Assembly (NCBI RefSeq): GCF_014207505.1 | Contig: NZ_JACHGL010000001.1 | Coordinates: 310,001 to 374,000 of the forward strand | Reading direction: 5' to 3' | From: Leuconostoc carnosum | Lineage (GTDB): Bacteria > Bacillota > Bacilli > Lactobacillales > Lactobacillaceae | Length of the DNA: 64,000 bases | In this document: positions 52,790-59,725 of the stretch, one piece after another | Position numbering within the stretch: position 1 is the stretch's first letter | Layout of the letters: each line of letters starts with the position of its first letter | Program-made: the position numbers and the translations under genes | The notes under the pieces: generated by a model | Database searches by the model: none | Told to the model about the DNA's origin: nothing | Seen by the model: only the letters and a program-made list of their open reading frames with translations

Positions 52790-54253
52790 ATGACTAGTAA
52801 ACAAACAACAATTGATATTTTTCATATACCAACAAATATTACGTTGAATACGCTAACTGAAACAATTATAGAGAATGAGTCACATACTGTGGTTTTACGT
52901 TATCCTGAGATATCTGTTACTGAGATAAAGCATATAGCTAATGTACTTCAAACGAATCAACACGATTACTTAGACCAACTGACTACATCGCAAATTATTG
53001 ATGTTATTTCACAAGTTGCTGAAAAATGGACGGATCCAACCTACTATTTACGCCAAGTAGCTGAGACAGTAATACCTATTACAACGGGTTATAATGCTGA
53101 CCAAGTAAAACTGGAGCTTAAGCGTTTTATTCGCTTATTCCGAAAGAAGGAGTTAAAGCGATTTGTGAATTCTGAAATAGGGCATGCGGGCGCTATGTTG
53201 GATGATTTTCAACCGAATCTAGCCGGTGGTTTCTCAAAGTTTTTTGGGCCTGATCTGATTTTTCAAATATTTTCTGGTAATGTACCAGGGATACAGTTGT
53301 GGACCCTTATAATGGGGCTACTCGTCAAATCGCCAACATTAGGGAAATTATCTTTTTCCGAACCAATTATGCCAGCATTATTTGTGCAAACATTAGCTGA
53401 AATAGATTCAAGATTAGCTGACTCAATTGCTATATTGCCTTGGCATAGTGGTCAAGAACTGGAAAAAGCTGGTATCGAAGTTGCTGATACCGTGGTTGTG
53501 TGTGGTGGTGAAATAGCAGTTAAAAAAATTAAAGCGCAAGTGCCTTTGGATAAAAAAGTATTGAGTTACGGCTATAAAATAGGATTTGTTATTGTTGGTA
53601 GAGAGGCATTGACACCGGAATATTATCCCCAAACAATTAAAAAGATAGCTGAGGATATTAGTATTTATGATCAACAAAGTTGTCTAGCCCCACAATCAAT
53701 TTTTGTAGAGCGTGGTGGTGCAATCACTACAGATGAATTTTCTGCATTACTAGCTACTGAATTAAATAATTACCAAATTAAATATTCTCGCGCTATCTTA
53801 CAAGAATCTGAAAAATTGGCAATTGAAAAAATGAGGCAAGCAACAGATATAGAATCTATTGAAAATAGCAGAACATTACTATTTGCTAGTGAGGATAGTA
53901 CATCCTGGACAGTTGCTTTTCATGATCACTTGGGGTTTAGTGCCTCACCTTTGAATCGATCTGTTCATGTCTTTTCTATAGATGATTTTCTGCAACTACA
54001 ACCAATCTTGAAACCATATCAGTCATACTTACAGACAGCTGGCGTTGCAATCGCACCAAAGCGGTTATTTACTCTCGCAAATGTTTTGGGTAAGTTGGGA
54101 GTTAGTCGAATGAGTGCAGTGGGTCAAATGAATCACGTATCTAGTGCGTGGCATCATGATGGTCACTTCAATTTGCTGGATTTAGTTCGTGTGACAGATA
54201 TTGAGAATAGTCTAGAAGTTGAAAGTGAGTATTTTGATGCTGATGTTGAATGA
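52790..54253 (+). CDS. LuxC-like acyl-thioester reductase
   Basis: NADPH-dependent reductase of the LuxC family, 487 residues. The aldehyde-dehydrogenase-like fold shows IFSGNVPGIQLWTLIMGLL, ADSIAILPWHSGQELEKAG, DTVVVCGGE and the catalytic Cys in YDQQSCLAPQSIFVE (C298). LuxC takes an activated acyl group as a thioester and releases the aldehyde. The pairing with LuxE gives a complete acid-to-aldehyde step. It ends nine bases before an SDR gene. No luxA, luxB or luxD genes occur, so light emission is excluded. Confidence 0.87.
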   Translation: MTSKQTTIDIFHIPTNITLNTLTETIIENESHTVVLRYPEISVTEIKHIANVLQTNQHDYLDQLTTSQIIDVISQVAEKWTDPTYYLRQVAETVIPITTGYNADQVKLELKRFIRLFRKKELKRFVNSEIGHAGAMLDDFQPNLAGGFSKFFGPDLIFQIFSGNVPGIQLWTLIMGLLVKSPTLGKLSFSEPIMPALFVQTLAEIDSRLADSIAILPWHSGQELEKAGIEVADTVVVCGGEIAVKKIKAQVPLDKKVLSYGYKIGFVIVGREALTPEYYPQTIKKIAEDISIYDQQSCLAPQSIFVERGGAITTDEFSALLATELNNYQIKYSRAILQESEKLAIEKMRQATDIESIENSRTLLFASEDSTSWTVAFHDHLGFSASPLNRSVHVFSIDDFLQLQPILKPYQSYLQTAGVAIAPKRLFTLANVLGKLGVSRMSAVGQMNHVSSAWHHDGHFNLLDLVRVTDIENSLEVESEYFDADVE

Positions 54254-54262
54254 GGAGAAAAT

Positions 54263-55030
54263 ATGCTTTTAAAAAATAAGGTCGCACTGGTCACTGGAGC
54301 TAGTCGAGGTATCGGTGCAGCTATTGCAAAAATGTATGCTAAAGAAGGTGCAATAGTTATTGTTAATTACTTGCATAATACTCAACATGCTCAGACCATT
54401 GTTCAAAGTATCATTTCACAAGGTGGACAAGCTGTTGCGATGCAATGCGATATACGAGATCAGCAGGAAGTCCATAATATGCTGCAAAATATCTTGGATA
54501 ATTTTGGTACAATTCATATTGTTGTTAATAATGCACTGAGTCAGTATCAGTTTGACCCTAAAAATAGAAAATTATTAGGTGATTTACAATGGTCTGACTA
54601 TCAAGCACAAATAGATGGTAGTTTAAAGGCTGTTTTGAATGTAGTTGATTTTGTTTTACCAAAACTAAAGCAAAATAATGAGAGCAGCATTATTAATATC
54701 ACGAGTAATTTAATTCAGTCACCAGCAATCCCGTATCATGACTATATTGTCGGTAAGTCAGCTGTTCTTGGATTAACACGTACCATGGCAATTGAATTAG
54801 GAGCTTTTGGTATTCGTGTGAATGCGATTGCGCCAGGCCTAACTGTACCAACAGACTCAAGTCAATTGACACATCGTGACGTGCGAGAAAAACTTATTGA
54901 CCAAACACCAACAGGTCGGTTAACTACACCGGAAGACGTTGCGGGGACAGCAGTATATCTAGCAACCGCACTTTCCAGTAATGTCACCGGACAATGTTTA
55001 TTTGTTGATGGTGGGTTAACAATGACTTGA
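54263..55030 (+). CDS. Short-chain dehydrogenase/reductase
   Basis: NAD(P)-dependent SDR, 255 residues, similar to FabG. It has the cofactor loop VTGASRGIGAAIA, the NNA motif (VVNNALSQYQF), catalytic Ser region SSIINITSN, the catalytic pair Y161 and K165 (YIVGK) and the end LFVDGGLTM. As the last gene of the operon after LuxE and LuxC, it could reduce the aldehyde to an alcohol. Other SDR activities are possible. AGGAGAAA precedes the ATG. Confidence 0.88.
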   Translation: MLLKNKVALVTGASRGIGAAIAKMYAKEGAIVIVNYLHNTQHAQTIVQSIISQGGQAVAMQCDIRDQQEVHNMLQNILDNFGTIHIVVNNALSQYQFDPKNRKLLGDLQWSDYQAQIDGSLKAVLNVVDFVLPKLKQNNESSIINITSNLIQSPAIPYHDYIVGKSAVLGLTRTMAIELGAFGIRVNAIAPGLTVPTDSSQLTHRDVREKLIDQTPTGRLTTPEDVAGTAVYLATALSSNVTGQCLFVDGGLTMT

Positions 55031-55127
55031 TGATATTATCAAAATTAGAACCTACAATATAAAAATTATAGTGTGACATGCTTAACTATATAAAATTCGA
55101 ATATTTTTTCTTTAGTTAGTTTAGTAT

Positions 55128-55156
55128 TTGTTAAACGATTTACAATGTGATATAAT
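55128..55156 (+). promoter_or_regulatory. Promoter of a structured RNA
   Basis: TTGTTA (55128-55133) and TATAAT (55151-55156, extended TGATATAAT) are 17 bases apart. Transcription would begin near 55163, exactly where the RNA outer stem starts. Confidence 0.75.
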
Positions 55157-55162
55157 TAACTT

Positions 55163-55307
55163 GTTCAACTGGTGGTAGTCAATTATCTTCCCGGGTACTC
55201 CTAATTTAATATTTTACTTTGCAGTGAGTTAAGTACTACCTGTTGAACTACAAAAATCACGTCAGTGTTAGGCTTCAGACATCTATCTAAGATATCTGAA
55301 GCTTTTT
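55163..55307 (+). ncRNA. Candidate structured RNA with its own promoter and terminator
   Basis: GTTCAAC-T-GGTGGTA (55163-55176) pairs with TACTACC-T-GTTGAAC (55234-55248), two 7-bp helices around a T-T mismatch (one G-T pair), enclosing about 57 bases of likely internal structure. A terminator hairpin GCTTCAGA-ATCT / AGAT-TCTGAAGC and T5 (55272-55307) follows. It is either a small RNA of about 145 nt (6S-like in outline) or a leader that controls the membrane protein gene starting at 55364. I do not match it to a known riboswitch class. Confidence 0.5.
55272..55307 (+). terminator. Intrinsic terminator of the structured RNA
   Basis: GCTTCAGA (55272-55279), ATCT, a five-base loop, AGAT, TCTGAAGC (55295-55302), then TTTTT. 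One C-A mismatch separates the two stem parts. Confidence 0.88.
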
Positions 55308-55363
55308 GTAACTAGAAAATTAACTATGCTAGTGAATTGTTTTTTGTTATCGTAAGGGATAAA

Positions 55364-57055
55364 ATGTTAATAATGGCATATGACATTAAAAAAAGTTTTA
55401 GTATACTTATTTTGCTATTAGCCTCAACATTACTAATAACACCATTTTTATTTAATCACGCCATGATTATTGGCTCAGATGCGATTTTCCATTTTAATCG
55501 TTTTTATGACACCGCTATGCAAATAAAACATTGTGATTTTCAATATTTTATTTCAATTTATGGTTTTCAATCGTCTGGTAGAATTGTTAACGCTTTGTAT
55601 GGCCCTTTAATGGCATATGCTCAAGGATTGCTGGTTCTTTTGAGTCCATCTTGGTTTGTATATCAGATGCTATCAAATGCCATATTATATTTTTGCGCAG
55701 GTTTGTCATTATATTTACTATTAAAAAAAGCTAGAATCGGTGATCAATATAGCTTGCCATTAAGTATTTTTTATATGACGTGTTATTCAATTCAATATTG
55801 GACAATACGGCAAGGTTTCTCTAGTTGGGGTGCTGCATTAATGCCAGTATGCTTTATACCACTGATAGATCTAGTTGAGAATAAGAAACTAAGCACAATT
55901 AAAACGGCAGTGGCAGTCGCAGCAATGGCTCAGGTACATATGCTATCAGCTTTTTTGTTGGTTTTTGTATATATTTGTTTTTTTTCTTCTATTTTTTTTA
56001 ATCAAAGTCGCATGATTAAATTAAAACTAATTAAGCAAGTCGGTATGTCAGTTTTAGTTTGTACTGCCTTAGTTGCTAATCTCATTTATTGTTTTATTGC
56101 TGTTGACGGTTATAACGATATTGCTCAGCCATTTACTAATAAATATATGTGGCGGATGACAGTTTTTACTGGTAGTAGTTATTGGTTAGTTTATCCGCCA
56201 GTATTAATATTAGCTATTGTATTTTTCGTTTGGCAAATGACTAAAATGTGGCATAAATCAGCGCTTTTGTTGCGAGTAACCGAGATAACTGCTTTTATAT
56301 GTTTCACATTATCGACGAATATTTTTCCATGGCGTTTATTTAGTAACAGTGTGTTTAGCTTCATTCAATTTCCATTTAGATTTTTTATTCCTTTTACGGT
56401 ACTATTGCTTTTAGCGGTTGGCTTAATGTTACAAAATAATGCATACATTTCTTGGTCGTTTTATAGTGTGATCATTATTGTGATGGCAGCGTCGTTATGT
56501 CAAACAATGATGTCATCGAATAATACTTTGAATGTATGGCACCGTTCTACAAAGTATTTGAATGGACAAGTTCATACCCGTATCAATTCTGACGATAATT
56601 CTCAAGTAAAACAATCTTTTTTTAAAAAAGATAAGAGTAAGGCATTGCAGTACATTGTAAAGTCAACACCAGATTATTTGCCCATTGATAGTAATAACAA
56701 AAAAAGTAAGTATGAACTATACCAATCATTAATTTTAAACAATCAACAAAACTTTCGTAAATCAGTTAAAGATCATAAATTATTCCTTAACTGGTATGGT
56801 GATTACCAGAAAAAGGTTCAGTTACCAATTATTAAATATAAAAATACTGTGATGATTTTAAATCACACATCAATATCTAAACATATGACTCAATTTAGTG
56901 CGATCAATACGCCTATCATTACACAAAAGAAGGGGCCAAATCAACTTGTGGTTTATTACCAACATGATTGGTTTCTTTACCCAATACTACTGTTTACGTT
57001 TATGAGCTGGTCTGTTGTATTTATTGTATATCAGAAAACTTGGCACAGTAACTAA
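55364..57055 (+). CDS. Large polytopic membrane protein, glycosyltransferase-C-like
   Basis: The 563-residue protein has about ten hydrophobic segments (residues 5-370) and a C-terminal soluble part (about 370-540) ending in a last membrane segment. Near the start it has IIGSDAIFHFNRFYDTA, an acidic, aromatic motif seen in Gram-positive GT-C-like and YfhO-related membrane proteins. A role in glycosylation of lipids or wall polymers is possible but unproven. ATG 55364 has TAAGGGAT three to four bases upstream, and 55373 is an alternative. The structured RNA and terminator lie upstream. Confidence 0.65.
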   Translation: MLIMAYDIKKSFSILILLLASTLLITPFLFNHAMIIGSDAIFHFNRFYDTAMQIKHCDFQYFISIYGFQSSGRIVNALYGPLMAYAQGLLVLLSPSWFVYQMLSNAILYFCAGLSLYLLLKKARIGDQYSLPLSIFYMTCYSIQYWTIRQGFSSWGAALMPVCFIPLIDLVENKKLSTIKTAVAVAAMAQVHMLSAFLLVFVYICFFSSIFFNQSRMIKLKLIKQVGMSVLVCTALVANLIYCFIAVDGYNDIAQPFTNKYMWRMTVFTGSSYWLVYPPVLILAIVFFVWQMTKMWHKSALLLRVTEITAFICFTLSTNIFPWRLFSNSVFSFIQFPFRFFIPFTVLLLLAVGLMLQNNAYISWSFYSVIIIVMAASLCQTMMSSNNTLNVWHRSTKYLNGQVHTRINSDDNSQVKQSFFKKDKSKALQYIVKSTPDYLPIDSNNKKSKYELYQSLILNNQQNFRKSVKDHKLFLNWYGDYQKKVQLPIIKYKNTVMILNHTSISKHMTQFSAINTPIITQKKGPNQLVVYYQHDWFLYPILLFTFMSWSVVFIVYQKTWHSN

Positions 57056-57149
57056 TGAATTTTTTAAATTAACATATTGTCAATTTTCTGAATGTCTTGT
57101 TACAAATATTTCTCACGACTTTTTGATACTTTTATGCTATAATACTTTT

Positions 57150-57226
57150 GTACTAGGGGCGCCACTATGCGTGGCTGAGAAGCACCCTTTGAACCTGATC
57201 TGGTTAACACCAGCGTAGGAAAGTGC
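57150..57226 (+). promoter_or_regulatory. TPP riboswitch ahead of thiW-thiM
   Basis: ACTAGGGGCGCC, GGCTGAGAAG, CCCTTTGAACCTGATCTGG and ACACCAGCGTAGGAAAGTGCC give a complete TPP aptamer. An extended -10 box (TGCTATAAT, 57135-57143) is 7 bases upstream. The sequence is closely similar to the first aptamer at 50034 and continues into a similar terminator and mini-frame. Confidence 0.95.
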
Positions 57227-57247
57227 CATACTGATTGTTTTTAGATG

Positions 57248-57285
57248 GCGCTTTTCTCAAATTAGAGAAAAGCGCTTTTTGTTTG
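57248..57285 (+). terminator. Riboswitch-linked terminator (thiW leader)
   Basis: GGCGCTTTTCTC pairs with GAGAAAAGCGCT around a short loop, then TTTTT. It is the sister of the hairpin at 50127-50162, here with fewer wobble pairs. Confidence 0.88.
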
Positions 57286-57317
57286 AACAAATAATGTATG
57301 AAAGGATTAATTTAAAA

Positions 57318-57335
57318 ATGAATAAGCATCATTAG
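57318..57335 (+). other. Five-codon mini-frame in the thiW leader
   Basis: AAAGGA (57301-57306) then ATG AAT AAG CAT CAT TAG encodes MNKHH. It matches MNKAH at 50200-50217 in position and sequence. The stop runs into the start of the degenerate second aptamer. Confidence 0.5.
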
Positions 57336-57412
57336 AGACGTTGTAACCGACTATGACGATATTGAAGACTGGTTTAAGCTGATTGCGTTACTGAAAACCA
57401 ACAATAGCGTTA
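57329..57412 (+). pseudogene. Degenerate second TPP aptamer
   Basis: ATTAGAGACGTTGTAACCGACT aligns with the start of the second aptamer at 50211. After that the CTGAGA box is replaced by CTATGACGAT and the ACCTGATC box is lost (GCTGATTGCG). The GCGTAGGAAAGTG end is not present. It appears to be a decayed copy that no longer binds TPP. Confidence 0.65.
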
Positions 57413-57503
57413 TCACACAGTAAGTGTTAATGATAAAAGTGCCTTTTTATTTGTACAAGAGCACACTTTTGATGAATCCTTACTAAAAGATATGGAGAAT
57501 ACT

Positions 57504-58016
57504 ATGAATATAAAAATCAAAAAAATTACTATTGTCACGGTTATGATTGCATTGGACGTTGTGTTGTCACCAATTTTTAGAATTGAAGGCATGGCACCAA
57601 TGTCTAGTGTTATGAACATTATTGCCGGGGTGACTCTTGGTCCATTTTACACAGTTGTTATGGCGCTAATTACTGGCATTATTAGAATAGTCATCATGGG
57701 AATTCCACCATTAGCGCTAACTGGTGCAGTATTCGGGGCCTTGTTGTCAAGTCTATTTTATAAGTATGGACGTACAATGTATTGGGCGATGTTTGGTGAA
57801 TTTGTAGGGACAGGTCTTATTGGGTCTTTAATATCATATCCAGTCATGGTTTGGTTTACTGGAACGCATCAAGGGTTATATTGGATGATTTATACACCAC
57901 GCTTTATTGGTGCTACGTTAATTGGTGCGGTAATTGCCTACTTTATTTTGCTTAACCTAACAAAAATCAAAATTTATCAGGATGTGCAGCAAATATTTAT
58001 GAAATCGAGCGTCTAA
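57504..58016 (+). CDS. thiW: ThiW, ECF transporter S component for the thiazole
   Basis: Substrate-binding membrane subunit of an energy-coupling factor importer, predicted for hydroxyethylthiazole. The 170-residue protein has about five to six hydrophobic segments, MAPMSSVMNIIAGVTLGPFY and GTGLIGSLISYPVMVWFTG, which match ThiW. ATG 57504 has GGAG (57494-57497) six bases upstream; ATG 57492 is within that site. It is coupled to thiM by a one-base stop-start overlap and is preceded by a TPP riboswitch. The ECF A, A-prime and T subunits are encoded elsewhere. Confidence 0.9.
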   Translation: MNIKIKKITIVTVMIALDVVLSPIFRIEGMAPMSSVMNIIAGVTLGPFYTVVMALITGIIRIVIMGIPPLALTGAVFGALLSSLFYKYGRTMYWAMFGEFVGTGLIGSLISYPVMVWFTGTHQGLYWMIYTPRFIGATLIGAVIAYFILLNLTKIKIYQDVQQIFMKSSV

Positions 58017-58831
58017 TGACAAAAAAATTGGCAGAAATAATACCTTTGAACAATGTGCCGTTAATTCATTGTATTACTAATGATATTACCTTAGAAACAT
58101 TAGCTAATACAATTTTGTATTTAGGTGGCAAGCCGATTATGAGTAGTGATGTTCGTGAATTTGCTGATCTGTTTAAAACAACTGATGCTTTATTGCTCAA
58201 TATGGGACGATTGACTGTCAATCATGAGGCTAGCTTAAGAGAGGCTAGCCATTTTGCGGTTATTAGTCATAAGCCAGTTGTCGTTGATTTAGTTGGCTAT
58301 GGTATGACAGAGCAACGTCGAAAATTAGGTGACGAACTTATCAATCATCAACCTACAATCGTTAAAGGTAATATTTCCGAAATGAGAAGATTGGTGGGCT
58401 TGCCAACAATTGCTAAAGGCATTGATGGTGACGTCTCAGATCAAAGTGATTTTGCCTTACAAGAACTTAATCATGCACTCAAAGAACTGTGTAAACGCTA
58501 CCCTAAAACAGTGTTTGTAGCTACGGGAAGGCGTGATATTGTCGTACAGGGTGAACGCTCCGCATTGTTATGCAATGGTGTAGCAGCATTAGATCGGTTT
58601 GTAGGAACAGGAGATATGCTTGGTGCTATTATGGCAACCTTGATAGGTGCTGGTGCAGCAGCTTGGGAGGCGAGCTCTATAGCAATTAGTTATCTTAACA
58701 TTGCGGGTGAAATAGCTGATAATCAGACACACGGATTGGAAAATTTCAGACAAGAAATGCTAAATCAAATTAGTTTATTGCAAAAAAAGTCAGGTTGGTC
58801 AAAAAATATTCATAGTTCTACTTTCAATTAG
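58016..58831 (+). CDS. thiM: Hydroxyethylthiazole kinase
   Basis: Phosphorylates 4-methyl-5-hydroxyethylthiazole for thiamine salvage. The 271-residue protein has VPLIHCITNDITLETLANTIL, PIMSSDVREFADL, VVVDLVGYGMTEQRRKLGDEL, PTIVKGNISEMRRL and the catalytic loop FVGTGDMLGAIMA. In the B. subtilis and E. coli enzymes the loop is GTGC with a Cys; here it is D200, as in ribokinase-type enzymes. It overlaps thiW by one base. No thiD or thiE is seen here. Confidence 0.92.
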   Translation: MTKKLAEIIPLNNVPLIHCITNDITLETLANTILYLGGKPIMSSDVREFADLFKTTDALLLNMGRLTVNHEASLREASHFAVISHKPVVVDLVGYGMTEQRRKLGDELINHQPTIVKGNISEMRRLVGLPTIAKGIDGDVSDQSDFALQELNHALKELCKRYPKTVFVATGRRDIVVQGERSALLCNGVAALDRFVGTGDMLGAIMATLIGAGAAAWEASSIAISYLNIAGEIADNQTHGLENFRQEMLNQISLLQKKSGWSKNIHSSTFN

Positions 58832-59021
58832 TTCTGTTCGAGTCATTATTATGATGAAACAACGATAAATATGTTATTCTTGAAATATAATGTTATTGTT
58901 TAGATTTATCACATAAATACTTGTATAATGCAGGTCCTTTTTGTGTTAGATCCAGTGAACGTTATAATGTTTGCATCATTTACTGATACGATTAAAATGA
59001 AAATGATAAGGGGGAATGGCT

Positions 59022-59663
59022 ATGAGAAAAAAACACCAAGAAAATTATGCGACGTCGGATGAAGAATTTGACTCTTTTTTTGCTGAAGTACTGAGTAAAT
59101 TACCGGTTAAAACAGCTAAAATTATCAAAAGTACATATCAAACAACCAGACGGCAAGCTGATAAAGTCCGCCTTAAAAGTCAGAGCAAATTCGACCAGGT
59201 GGCTGATACTTTTTTGATGGGTGTTGACGATGAAACACGTAAGAAGTGTCATCGTATTATTCATGTTGCCGCGTTAAGTGCTGCAGTTATTGGGTGCTCA
59301 CCAATTCCATTTTCGGATGCTTTTTTACTGGTCCCTGTTCAACTGACAATGATGTCACGTTTACATAAATTATTTGGTCAATCATGGTCAGAAAATTTAG
59401 GTAAGAACTTGTCAAAAGAGTTAGTTGTAGTGAGTCTTGGACGCAGCGCAGTGGGAAACATTATTAAATTTGTGCCTGTTGTTGGAACAGTTTCTGGCGC
59501 AGCTATTAATGCTTCTGTGGCCGTGTCTATTACTGAATCTCTGGGTTGGGTCACTGTAAAGATGTTAAACGATGGAGAAGATATATTTGAACAAGCAATG
59601 TCTTTTAAAGGGCAGTTCAATTTATTGTTTAATTCAATCCATCGTTTCAAGTCACCTAAGTGA
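59022..59663 (+). CDS. DUF697 family protein
   Basis: The 213-residue protein has a charged N-terminal half and hydrophobic segments from about residue 85 on (RIIHVAALSAAVIGCSPIPFSDAFLLVPVQLTMMSRL; VPVVGTVSGAAINASVAVSITE), matching the DUF697 part of YcjF-type membrane proteins that associate with GTPases. No GTPase gene is adjacent. ATG 59022 has AAGGGGG (59008-59014) seven bases upstream; ATG 59016 is too close. Two TATAAT-like boxes lie in 58920-58970. Confidence 0.78.
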   Translation: MRKKHQENYATSDEEFDSFFAEVLSKLPVKTAKIIKSTYQTTRRQADKVRLKSQSKFDQVADTFLMGVDDETRKKCHRIIHVAALSAAVIGCSPIPFSDAFLLVPVQLTMMSRLHKLFGQSWSENLGKNLSKELVVVSLGRSAVGNIIKFVPVVGTVSGAAINASVAVSITESLGWVTVKMLNDGEDIFEQAMSFKGQFNLLFNSIHRFKSPK

Positions 59664-59725
59664 GGGCTAGTTAACTCGTATTTTAAAAAATGATGCACCG
59701 TTTACAAAACTAAGGAGGAAATTGC

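Noticed and set aside
52790-54253. A bioluminescence (lux) operon
   Set aside because: Only LuxE- and LuxC-like genes occur; luciferase genes luxA and luxB and thioesterase luxD are missing, and control is by TPP.
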